Numbered from the stretch's first letter, positions 1 to 5,817 are shown. The stretch is DNA of 5,900 bases from Clostridia bacterium (GCA_900769205.1 CAAGFS010000099.1:1-5900); one strand, 5' to 3'. Translations and numbers: made by a program. Notes: generated from the sequence alone by a model not told the origin.

Positions 1-114
1 CATTAGGGTTACAAGGGCTTTTTTGCGCTCATCATCTCAATGGCGGCGTTTATACGTTTCATAATAGTGTCGTCGTGCCTTGCAGTTTTGACAAACAAAA
101 CGAATATGCGACAC

Positions 115-146
115 AAACAGACGTTTTTTGCAAGCGTCTGTTTTTT
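115..146 (+). terminator. hairpin with T-run just before minD (probable intrinsic terminator)
   Basis: Bases 115-123 pair perfectly with 135-143 (9 bp, core CAGACG/CGTCTG). Three weaker pairs (124-126 with 132-134) can extend the stem, leaving a five-base loop. The 3' arm runs into six T at 141-146 and then ATTAT. This is the form of a Rho-independent terminator for transcription entering from the left. It is oddly close to the minD ATG at 158 and leaves no room for an ordinary promoter plus leader between the two. It could instead be an attenuator or a partly read-through terminator. Confidence 0.6.
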
Positions 147-157
147 ATTATGAAATT

Positions 158-907
158 ATGAGAAAAATCGTTGTCACTTCGGGCAAAGGCGGCGTGGGCA
201 AAACAACCGTCACCGCAACGCTCGGAAGGAAACTTGCACTTCAAGGATACAAGGTCGTCTTGGTTGACGGGGACGTGGGACTCAACAATCTCGACGTCGT
301 CACGGGGATAGAAAGACGTGTCGTGTACGATATGGGAGACGTGCTTGCGGGCAGGTGTCGGGCGTTTCAGGCACTTGTGCAGGACGTCGAAAGCCCTATG
401 CGCATTTTGCCGTCGTCAAAGGACAGTTCGCTCATCACGACGCAGGCGTTCAGGGGGATTGCGGACGGATTTTACGATTTCGATTTTGTGATTGTGGATT
501 GCCCCGCGGGGATTGAAAGCGGATTTCACAGGGCGGTGAGCGCGTGCGACGAAGCAATCGTGGTCACAACGCCGTCCGCATCTGCAATACGCGACGCGGA
601 CAAGGTGATAAGCCTGCTTTGCAGTTATAGGCTCAAAGACGTGTCCCTTGTGGTCAACAGAGTGCGCGCGGATATGGTTGCAAGGGGAGAGATGTTGAGC
701 GCAAGCGAGATAAGCTCGCTTCTTCACACGCTTCCCATAGGCGTTATACCCGAAGACGATATGATAACCACGTATCAGCAACTCGGCGCGGTGCCCCAAA
801 GAGCGCAAAGCGAAAGAGCATTTGAAGTGCTTGCAAAAAACGTGGCGCAAAACAGCAAAAACTTCGTGGACGTCAGCGCAAGGCGCAGATTTTGGAGATT
901 CAGATGA
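158..907 (+). CDS. minD: septum site-determining ATPase MinD
   Basis: MinD is a membrane-associated P-loop ATPase of the ParA/MinD family. ATP-bound dimers sit on the inner membrane, recruit MinC to block FtsZ assembly away from midcell, and are released by MinE. The 249-residue protein has the deviant Walker A motif KGGVGKTT at residues 10-17 (both lysines, K10 and K15, present), the switch segment DGDVGLNNLD at 37-46, and the Walker B region VIVDCPAGIE at 111-120 with D114. The tail, ARRRFWRFR, is basic and aromatic, as expected for the amphipathic membrane-targeting helix. Length is slightly below the usual 260-270. The ATG at 158 is chosen because the family begins MxxIVVTSGKGGVGKT; an upstream in-frame TTG at 128 would lie inside the hairpin loop. 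No Shine-Dalgarno sequence is visible before the ATG. The stop overlaps the minE start by ATGA. No minC is seen in the window. Confidence 0.96.
   Translation: MRKIVVTSGKGGVGKTTVTATLGRKLALQGYKVVLVDGDVGLNNLDVVTGIERRVVYDMGDVLAGRCRAFQALVQDVESPMRILPSSKDSSLITTQAFRGIADGFYDFDFVIVDCPAGIESGFHRAVSACDEAIVVTTPSASAIRDADKVISLLCSYRLKDVSLVVNRVRADMVARGEMLSASEISSLLHTLPIGVIPEDDMITTYQQLGAVPQRAQSERAFEVLAKNVAQNSKNFVDVSARRRFWRFR
894..897 (+). promoter_or_regulatory. ribosome binding site of minE
   Basis: GGAG at 894-897 lies inside the last codons of minD, six bases before the ATG at 904. It supports 904 rather than the in-frame TTG at 892, which would overlap this site. Together with the ATGA overlap it points to coupled translation of minD and minE. 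Confidence 0.7.
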
Positions 908-1155
908 AGATTGCAACGGACGTGGCGCAGAGAATGAGAGATATGCTCACGCAGGACAAGGTGGGGGTTTCACAGGGTTTTGCGGTGGCGATGAAAGGGG
1001 ATATAACTCACACTTTGCGCGATTATTTCGATATAGAAGGGGACGTGAGCGTGTCCGTAAGGCAGGAAACGGACGGCAAATACAGCGTGAGCGTAAGCGC
1101 AAAAGCAAACCGCATAAAACAGTTTTCGACGACGCTTGACACAAAACGTTTCTGA
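904..1155 (+). CDS. minE: cell division topological specificity factor MinE, short N-terminus
   Basis: MinE binds membrane-bound MinD, stimulates its ATPase and drives it off the membrane, confining MinCD inhibition to the cell poles. The product is 83 residues. Residues 5-19 (TDVAQRMRDMLTQDK) align by eye with the MinD-contact helix of E. coli MinE (AKERLQIIVAERR). Residues from about 33 to 70 (DITHTLRDYFDIEGD, then alternating VSVSV and YSVSVSA strands) match the C-terminal dimerisation and topological domain. The odd feature is the N-terminus: E. coli MinE has about 17 residues before AKERL, including a membrane-binding segment of type LLDFFLSRKK, and here only seven precede AQRM. The gene overlaps minD by four bases and has its own GGAG site. 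Identification relies on both the sequence pattern and the position after minD. Confidence 0.88.
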   Translation: MKIATDVAQRMRDMLTQDKVGVSQGFAVAMKGDITHTLRDYFDIEGDVSVSVRQETDGKYSVSVSAKANRIKQFSTTLDTKRF

Positions 1156-1176
1156 ACGTTCTAAAAGGCGCGCCTT
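1145..1176 (+). repeat. two adjacent inverted repeats at the minE 3' end
   Basis: AACGTT occurs at 1145-1150 and again at 1155-1160, separated by TCTG. Because AACGTT is its own reverse complement, the copies can form a six-pair hairpin with a four-base loop spanning the minE stop codon. Directly after it, 1165-1176 is a perfect 12-base palindrome, AAGGCGCGCCTT. There is no T-run behind either, so they do not look like a terminator. They could be a protein-binding site, a processing site between minE and the next gene, or chance. Confidence 0.4.
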
Positions 1177-1193
1177 GCTCATAGATTATATGC

Positions 1194-1199
1194 GAGGTG
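1194..1199 (+). promoter_or_regulatory. ribosome binding site of the small membrane protein gene
   Basis: GAGGTG at 1194-1199 lies five bases before the ATG at 1205. It is the best Shine-Dalgarno-like match in this gap and decides for 1205 over the in-frame ATG at 1190 and TTG at 1136. Confidence 0.7.
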
Positions 1200-1204
1200 C
1201 AAAT

Positions 1205-1444
1205 ATGGAATACGATGAAACCAAAAAACTCGAAGTTGAAATCACAAAGAACGATTACGTCGAAAACAAAATAGAATCCGCTCGCAAAAAGAGAAAAAGC
1301 ACGATAGACGCTCTCGACGTTGCGATTATCCCCGTTGCGATCGGAGTTTTTGTGTCGCTCGGATTTTTGTTTGCGGGCATTTTCAAGGCGACGTCAATCG
1401 TCCAAACGCTTGCGGGAATATCCAACTATATTTCGCTTATCTGA
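1205..1444 (+). CDS. 79-residue single-pass membrane protein at the spoIVFA position
   Basis: I do not recognise a family by sequence. The 79-residue product has a charged N-terminal part (residues 1-38, rich in Lys and Glu), a basic stretch SARKKRKS at 25-32, one strongly hydrophobic segment at about 39-60 (VAIIPVAIGVFVSLGFLFAGIF), and a short tail of 19 mostly uncharged residues. The basic cluster before the helix predicts the N-terminus in the cytoplasm. The start is set by GAGGTG five bases upstream of ATG 1205. The gene lies between minE and a SpoIVFB-type protease, where Bacillus carries spoIVFA, whose product is a single-pass protein holding SpoIVFB in its complex. SpoIVFA is about 260 residues with an outer M23-like domain, so this could be a reduced analogue or an unrelated membrane protein. 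That it is a real gene is likely; the SpoIVFA link is inference from position and topology only. Confidence 0.75.
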   Translation: MEYDETKKLEVEITKNDYVENKIESARKKRKSTIDALDVAIIPVAIGVFVSLGFLFAGIFKATSIVQTLAGISNYISLI

Positions 1445-1465
1445 CAAAAACGGCATTTTATCCGT

Positions 1466-2281
1466 ATGAAAATCAAAGTTAATCCCTTGTTTTTTGCGCT
1501 TGCACTTGCGCTTGTCGCATTCGGGCATTTGCTTGATTTCGTATGGATGACGCTTTGCGTTCTCTTGCACGAGACAGCGCACGCGCTTATGGCACGACTT
1601 CGGGGTTATATCCCCAAAAACGTCGTGCTTTTGCCTTACGGCGCGATGATGTCCGTTGACGAGAGTATAGACAAAAAGTCAAGCGTGCTTATAGGCTTGG
1701 CAGGACCTTTGGCAAATCTCGCGCTTGCGCTGGCAACGCTCGGAACGTGGTGGTTGTTTCCGGGCGTTTATCCCTATACGATTTCCTTTCTTCACGCAAA
1801 TCTGACGCTCGGCGTTTTCAATCTTCTTCCCGTATATCCGCTTGACGGCAGTCGGGTTGCTCTCGGACTTTGCAAAAACAGAATAAAGACGATAAAAGCG
1901 TTGCGCGTCGCGGGGGTTTGCGTGAGCGTTGCTCTTTTCGCGTTGTTTATAGCGTCTTTCTTTTTCGGGCTGAATTTTTCTTTCGGCATTATGGCGGTGT
2001 TTCTTTTTTACGGAGCTACCTTCGGCTCTAAGGACGAAACGTACGCAAGCGTGCTTGACGTCGCAAACAAAAACTATTCGCTCGGCGTTGTGAAAAAGCA
2101 GGTGTCCATAAGCGCGGACACGCCGATTGCAAGGCTGTATCACCACACGTCGGGTACGCAGGACGTGACTTTTTCAATCGTCAGGGAAGGCAGGATCGTC
2201 GCAGAGATAGACGAGAAAAAGCTCAAAGACATCGCCGTGAAAAACAAACTTACCACGCCCGTGGGAAAATGCCTTGAATGA
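1466..2281 (+). CDS. spoIVFB: SpoIVFB-type M50 intramembrane zinc metalloprotease
   Basis: Site-2-protease family enzymes cut substrates within or next to the membrane using a zinc ion. SpoIVFB processes pro-sigma-K during sporulation. The 271-residue product has HETAH at residues 35-39 (HExxH; zinc ligands H35 and H39, catalytic E36) in an early transmembrane helix. It also has LLPYGAMMSVDE at 55-66, GLAGPLANL at 77-85, and NLLPVYPLDG at 119-128 with D127 as the third zinc ligand. Further hydrophobic segments follow at about 144-165 and 170-185. Residues 212-271 look like a single CBS-type domain, as in SpoIVFB, where it is reported to bind ATP. The length is close to Bacillus SpoIVFB (about 290). 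It starts 21 bases after the small membrane gene, with no clear Shine-Dalgarno site, so translation may depend on coupling. A non-sporulation M50 protease of the same subfamily remains possible, since no sporulation gene is otherwise visible. Confidence 0.85.
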   Translation: MKIKVNPLFFALALALVAFGHLLDFVWMTLCVLLHETAHALMARLRGYIPKNVVLLPYGAMMSVDESIDKKSSVLIGLAGPLANLALALATLGTWWLFPGVYPYTISFLHANLTLGVFNLLPVYPLDGSRVALGLCKNRIKTIKALRVAGVCVSVALFALFIASFFFGLNFSFGIMAVFLFYGATFGSKDETYASVLDVANKNYSLGVVKKQVSISADTPIARLYHHTSGTQDVTFSIVREGRIVAEIDEKKLKDIAVKNKLTTPVGKCLE

Positions 2282-2319
2282 TACCGCAAAGGCGCTTTGG
2301 CGCGGCGTTTCGTATATGA

Positions 2320-2348
2320 TTGACATTTGCGAGTATTTCCTGTAAAAT
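2320..2348 (+). promoter_or_regulatory. sigma-A-type promoter before the ROK kinase gene
   Basis: A perfect -35 box TTGACA (2320-2325) is followed by a 17-base spacer and TAAAAT (2343-2348), a five-of-six match to TATAAT. Transcription should start near 2355, giving a leader of about 45 bases before the ATG at 2400. It is the best promoter in the window and separates the ROK/radical SAM block from the min/spoIVFB block. Confidence 0.85.
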
Positions 2349-2368
2349 GGTGCTATATCTATAAAAGG

Positions 2369-2387
2369 CAAAGTCTTAAAGACTTTG
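2369..2387 (+). other. hairpin in the 5' leader of the ROK kinase mRNA
   Basis: CAAAGTC (2369-2375) pairs with GACTTTG (2381-2387): seven pairs around a five-base TTAAA loop, 14-18 bases downstream of the predicted transcription start. It ends beside the only weak ribosome-binding candidate (GAGCGG, 2387-2392), so it might affect translation or mRNA stability. No T-run follows at once, so it is not a convincing terminator. Confidence 0.5.
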
Positions 2388-2399
2388 AGCGGTGTTTTT

Positions 2400-3341
2400 A
2401 TGAAGTACGTCGGGATAGACGTCGGCGGTATGACCATAAAGGGCGGTATCGTTGACGAAAAAGGCAATATTCTCTTGAAAAAGTCCATAGTCACTTCTCC
2501 CGGAAAGGAAGACAGACTCATCGTTGACGATATTGCAACGCTTGTGAACGATCTTATTGCGCTCGGAGCGGAGCAGGATGAAATTGCGGGCGTGGGGATA
2601 GGTTGTCCCGGCTCGATATACGATGAAAAGGGCGTCGTCAGATATTCATGCAACATCAATTTCCGCAACACTCCGATGGCGAGAATGATTGCGGAAAAGA
2701 CGGGCATTTCCAACGTGAAACTGTCCAACGACGCAAACTGCGCCGCGCTTGGCGAAACGCTTTTCGGCGCGGGCAACGGCGCAAAAAACTCCGTTATGGT
2801 GACGCTCGGCACGGGAGTCGGCACGGGCATTGTGGCAAACGGTCAACTCATCACGGGCAATCGCTCGGCAGGCGGAGAAGGCGGACATATTTCAATCAAT
2901 ATGGGTGGCGCGACTTGCGGATGCGGAAAGAAAGGTTGCTACGAGGCATACGCGTCCGCAACAGCGCTTATGAATCAGATTCAGTCCGCTTGCGAAAAAC
3001 ATCCCGAAAGCGAGCTCGCAAAAGCCGTGGAAGAATACGGCATCAGCGGAAAAGTGGTGTTTGACTGCGCGCAAAACGGAGATAAAACCTCGATTGCGTT
3101 GGTGAAACGCTATATCAAATACGTCGGCGTGGGGCTCGTCAATTTTGCAAACATATTCTTCCCCGAAGTGATAATCATAGGCGGCGGAGTGTCCAATCAG
3201 GGCGACAATCTCATCAAGCCCCTTCAAAGATACGTGTCGAGAAACGTGTACGGGGCGACGTACAGTCCGAAGATAAAAGTGGTTGCGGCAACGCTCAAAA
3301 ACGACGCGGGCATCATCGGCGCGGCGGCGCTTTGCATGTGA
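2400..3341 (+). CDS. ROK family sugar kinase, probably glucokinase (GlcK-like)
   Basis: ROK kinases phosphorylate a hexose with ATP in the cytosol; this architecture is typical of Gram-positive glucokinases feeding glycolysis. The 313-residue product shows the N-terminal phosphate motif DVGGMTIK at residues 7-14, GIGCPG at 66-71, and the sugar-binding and catalytic segment SNDANCAALGE at 109-119 with catalytic base D111. It also has LGTGVGTGIV at 136-145, GGEGGH at 158-163 (E160 contacts sugar, H163 binds zinc), the zinc knuckle CGCGKKGC at 173-180, and E182. A second ATP-site segment, IIIGGGVSNQGD, lies near the C-terminus. All expected catalytic and zinc residues are present. Methionine stands where the usual DxGGT motif has threonine. 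ATG 2400 is chosen over TTG 2385 because it starts directly at the conserved strand, and TTG 2385 lies in the leader hairpin. It has its own promoter, and the next gene begins 9 bases after its stop. Glucose as substrate is likely but not proven; N-acetylmannosamine or fructose are alternatives. Confidence 0.93.
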   Translation: MKYVGIDVGGMTIKGGIVDEKGNILLKKSIVTSPGKEDRLIVDDIATLVNDLIALGAEQDEIAGVGIGCPGSIYDEKGVVRYSCNINFRNTPMARMIAEKTGISNVKLSNDANCAALGETLFGAGNGAKNSVMVTLGTGVGTGIVANGQLITGNRSAGGEGGHISINMGGATCGCGKKGCYEAYASATALMNQIQSACEKHPESELAKAVEEYGISGKVVFDCAQNGDKTSIALVKRYIKYVGVGLVNFANIFFPEVIIIGGGVSNQGDNLIKPLQRYVSRNVYGATYSPKIKVVAATLKNDAGIIGAAALCM

Positions 3342-3350
3342 GATACGGAT

Positions 3351-5123
3351 ATGGCAGACAAGGACTACAAACAGAAATATCAAGAGTTGCTCATCGACGT
3401 CGAAAAACCCGCAAGATACGCGGGCGGTGAGTGGAATACGCCGGATATGACCAAAGAGCGCGTGGGCGATATGGTCTTTTGCTTTCCCGAACTTTACGAG
3501 ATAGGGATGAGCAATCTGGGCATACAGATTTTGTACAACATCGTCAACAACACGCCGGGCTACGTCGCGGAGCGTTGTTTTGCGCCCGCGCCCGATTTTG
3601 CGGAAAAACTCAAAGAAAACCATATACCGCTCCTTTCGCTTGAAACGAAAAAGCCGCTCAAAGATTTTACTGTCGTCGGATTTTCCGTGGGATACGAACT
3701 TTTGTACACCAACGTGCTTTATATGCTCGATCTTGCGGAGATTCCGTTCAGGGCGAAAGACAGGGACGATTCGTATCCCGTATTGCTTGCGGGCGGACCT
3801 TGCTCCGTAAACCCCGAGCCGTTTGCGGACTTTTTCGATATAATTCTCGTCGGCGAAGGGGAGCAGCCTGACATCGACATTCTCAAAGTGGTGGCGGAAG
3901 GCAGACGTCAGGGGCTTTCAAAAGCGCAAATCCTTGAAAGAGTCAAGGGTATGGAAGGCGCGTACGTTCCGTCTTTGCACAAGCACGGCGAAAAGGTCGT
4001 CAAAGCGGTGTATCAGGACTTTGAAAACGCGCCCTATCCCACTCGTCCGCTTGTTTCCAACATAGAAGCGGTGCACGACAGAGCCACGCTGGAACTTTAT
4101 CGCGGTTGCGCAAGCGGTTGCAGATTTTGTCAGGCGGGTTTTTGGTACAGACCTATAAGAGAGCGTTCGGCAAAACGTTGCGCGGAGTATGCAAAAGAGA
4201 TGATTGAAAGCACGGGCTTCAACGAAATATCGCTTTGCTCTCTTTCCACAAGCGACTATACGGGGCTCGAAGAACTCGAAAACGATCTGAACGCCTATTG
4301 CAAACAGCGCAGGATAAATCTTGCGTTGCCGTCTTTGCGCATAAGCAGTTTCAAGCCGGATATGGCAAGCAACTCGCGCAGAAGCTCGCTCACTTTTGCT
4401 CCCGAAGCGGGTACGCAACGTCTTCGCAACGTCATCAACAAAAACGTGAGCGAAGAAGAAATCGACAAAATATCCGTTGCTTTCGAGGCGGGCTACGACA
4501 GCGTGAAGTTGTATTTTATGATGGGGCTTCCCACCGAAACGGACGAAGATATCGCGGGTATCGCGGAGATTTGCAGACGCCTGAAACGGCTCTATTATCA
4601 AAAACGCGGAAAGCGCGGGCTGAACATCTCCGTCAGTTGCGCGGTGTTTATCCCCAAGCCTTGCACGCCTTTCCAATGGGAAGCGCAAATCACGATGGAC
4701 GAGATGCTCCGCAAGCAAGCGTATCTGCGCTCTCTTTTGCGCGAGATAAAGGGAGTGAGTTTTTCCTGGCACGGCGCGGAGCCGTCCGTGCTCGAAGCGT
4801 CGCTTGCAAGGGGGGACAAAAAACTGTCCTACGTCGTGGAGCGCGCATACGAACTCGGCGCAAAGTTCGACGGATGGACGGAGCATTTCAAGTGGGACGT
4901 GTGGCAACGTGCGTTTGCCGATTGCGGACTCAGAATGGAAGATTATTACGGCGCGATAGAGCTTGACAGAGAACTGCCCTGGGATTTCATAGATTCGGGC
5001 GTGAGCAAAAAGTATCTGCTCAAACAGAGAGAGCTCGCCTATCAGGGAGTCACAACCAAAAATTGCAGAGAAGGTTGCAACGGTTGCGGCGCAAACAAAC
5101 TGGGGAGATGCACGATATGTTAG
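3351..5123 (+). CDS. radical SAM protein with B12-binding-like N-terminal domain (TIGR03960 type)
   Basis: This 590-residue protein belongs to the radical SAM superfamily, which uses a [4Fe-4S] cluster and S-adenosylmethionine to start radical reactions. The cluster-binding motif is CASGCRFC: C253, C257 and C260, the canonical CxxxCxxC. The N-terminal part (to about residue 230) includes GFSVGYELLYTNVLYMLDLAEIP and LLAGGPCSVNPEP-FADFFDIILVGEGE, which resemble the cobalamin-binding-type Rossmann domain that precedes many such enzymes. I see no DxHxxG cobalamin-ligand motif. Later segments FAPEAGTQRLRNVINKN and KLYFMMGLPTETDEDI are typical of the radical SAM barrel. The C-terminus has five cysteines at 572, 576, 579, 587 and 590, a possible second metal or Fe-S site. 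The substrate is unknown to me. The gene is paired with the DUF2344 gene downstream, as is usual for TIGR03960; in some genomes the two are fused. Only a weak GAGA lies upstream as a ribosome site, so translation may be coupled to the ROK gene 9 bases before. Confidence 0.92.
   Translation: MADKDYKQKYQELLIDVEKPARYAGGEWNTPDMTKERVGDMVFCFPELYEIGMSNLGIQILYNIVNNTPGYVAERCFAPAPDFAEKLKENHIPLLSLETKKPLKDFTVVGFSVGYELLYTNVLYMLDLAEIPFRAKDRDDSYPVLLAGGPCSVNPEPFADFFDIILVGEGEQPDIDILKVVAEGRRQGLSKAQILERVKGMEGAYVPSLHKHGEKVVKAVYQDFENAPYPTRPLVSNIEAVHDRATLELYRGCASGCRFCQAGFWYRPIRERSAKRCAEYAKEMIESTGFNEISLCSLSTSDYTGLEELENDLNAYCKQRRINLALPSLRISSFKPDMASNSRRSSLTFAPEAGTQRLRNVINKNVSEEEIDKISVAFEAGYDSVKLYFMMGLPTETDEDIAGIAEICRRLKRLYYQKRGKRGLNISVSCAVFIPKPCTPFQWEAQITMDEMLRKQAYLRSLLREIKGVSFSWHGAEPSVLEASLARGDKKLSYVVERAYELGAKFDGWTEHFKWDVWQRAFADCGLRMEDYYGAIELDRELPWDFIDSGVSKKYLLKQRELAYQGVTTKNCREGCNGCGANKLGRCTIC
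5102..5107 (+). promoter_or_regulatory. ribosome binding site deciding the DUF2344 start
   Basis: GGGGAG at 5102-5107 lies in the final codons of the radical SAM gene. It is nine bases before ATG 5117 but directly abuts the in-frame ATG at 5108, so 5117 is the usable start. Confidence 0.7.
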
Positions 5124-5746
5124 TCATCAAGTACAGAAAAACGGACAGCATTTGTTTCATTTCGCACATAGACCTTTTGCGCCACACGGAGAGAGTGCTC
5201 CGCAGAGCGCACATAGACGTCAGGTTTTCGCAAGGATTCAATCCGCACCCGCTGATGTATTTTTCACCGCCGCTTGCGTTGGGAGTCGCGTCCGAGGCGG
5301 AATATCTGACGATAGACAGCGATATGGACGAGGAATACGTCCTTTCCGCATACAACAAAAGCGTGCCCGACGGACAAAAAGCGGACAAGATTTTCAAGTG
5401 CTCCAAAAACCCCAACCTGCAGGCAAAAGTGGTGTGCGCGGACTACGTTTTCCCCACGAAAAAGGACTTTCAAGCGGGCGGCGACTTTTTCGTCGAGTAT
5501 CAGAAGAAAGGGGAAATTATAAGGGAAAACGTTGCGGATAAGATATACGCCGTGTTCAAAAAGGACGGCAATCTTGTTTTGCGTCTTGCATCGGGAATGA
5601 CCAACCTGCGCCCCGACAGAGTGCTTGCAACTCTCAATACGCTCCTTCACGAAGATATGAGCGTGTGCGGAGTGAAAAAGATCGCTCAATACGTTGACGT
5701 TGACGGCGTGCTGACGGACGTCGATGAGTTTTTGAAAACGGTATAA
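5117..5746 (+). CDS. radical-SAM-linked protein (TIGR03936 / DUF2344 type)
   Basis: The 209-residue product starts MLVIKYRKTDSICFISHIDL and continues with LLRHTERVLRRAHIDV, RFSQGFNPHP and FSPPLALGVASEAEYL. This is the recognisable N-terminal block of the DUF2344 family, known for being encoded next to, or fused to, TIGR03960 radical SAM proteins. No transmembrane segment or signal peptide is visible. The C-terminal part (SGMTNLRPDRVLATL) is family-like but gives no catalytic motif I can name. It probably binds or presents the substrate of the radical SAM enzyme; this is inference, as no activity is established to my knowledge. Start choice: ATG 5117 has GGGGAG nine bases upstream and gives the family's normal beginning, while earlier in-frame starts at 5063 and 5108 add unrelated residues. 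It overlaps the upstream stop (TAG 5121-5123) by seven bases, indicating translational coupling and fixed stoichiometry. Confidence 0.9.
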   Translation: MLVIKYRKTDSICFISHIDLLRHTERVLRRAHIDVRFSQGFNPHPLMYFSPPLALGVASEAEYLTIDSDMDEEYVLSAYNKSVPDGQKADKIFKCSKNPNLQAKVVCADYVFPTKKDFQAGGDFFVEYQKKGEIIRENVADKIYAVFKKDGNLVLRLASGMTNLRPDRVLATLNTLLHEDMSVCGVKKIAQYVDVDGVLTDVDEFLKTV

Positions 5747-5751
5747 AATCA

Positions 5752-5777
5752 AAATCGCGGTTTTTCGACTGCGATTT
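5752..5777. terminator. inverted repeat just after the DUF2344 stop (possible terminator)
   Basis: AAATCGC (5752-5758) pairs with GCGATTT (5771-5777), with two further inner pairs (5759-5760 with 5769-5770) around an eight-base T-rich loop. On the + strand no T-run follows (GGTGTGATAAAAC), so it is a poor intrinsic terminator for the operon. Read on the - strand it is followed by TTTTGATTTTATAC, which is better, so it might serve a convergent gene outside the window or protect the mRNA 3' end. Confidence 0.4.
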
Positions 5778-5792
5778 GGTGTGATAAAACGC

Positions 5793-5817
5793 CGATTGCG
5801 CAAAAACACGCAAATCG
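5793..5817 (+). other. hairpin in the 3' non-coding region
   Basis: CGATTGCG (5793-5800) pairs with CGCAAATCG (5809-5817): eight pairs with one bulged A at 5812 and an eight-base A-rich loop. It is the first of several paired elements in 5790-5900, consistent with a structured leader RNA. No family is recognised. Confidence 0.4.

Noticed and set aside
88..93. TTGACA as a -35 box for minD
   Set aside because: No -10-like hexamer lies 15-19 bases downstream; the positions there read ACACAA and similar.
9..98. Short minus-strand frame with a TTG start encoding about 29 residues that reads fairly protein-like
   Set aside because: No ribosome binding site or promoter is visible, and it is too short to judge. 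It could be chance or a decayed remnant.
3..161. Forward open frame whose stop overlaps the minD ATG as ATGA, suggesting an upstream coupled gene
   Set aside because: It passes through the terminator-like hairpin and T-run, is unusually rich in cysteine and phenylalanine, and resembles no MinC or other C-terminus I know.
1180..1187. CATAGATT, similar to a sigma-E -10 element, before the membrane protein and protease genes
   Set aside because: It would start transcription at about the ribosome binding site at 1194, and no suitable -35 element lies upstream.
2284..2305. GC-rich inverted repeats after the protease gene as an operon terminator
   Set aside because: Pairings are short and mutually exclusive (CAAAG/CTTTG or GCGC/GCGC), and only three T follow, so the evidence for termination is too weak.
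2892..3623. 243-codon minus-strand open frame across the ROK/radical SAM junction
   Set aside because: It covers the ends of two well-supported + strand genes and shows no domain pattern, so it is a shadow frame.
3918..4907. 329-codon open frame on the minus strand opposite the radical SAM gene
   Set aside because: The opposite strand clearly encodes the radical SAM protein with its CxxxCxxC motif. The antisense frame is rich in Arg, His and Ala, as expected of a codon-bias shadow.
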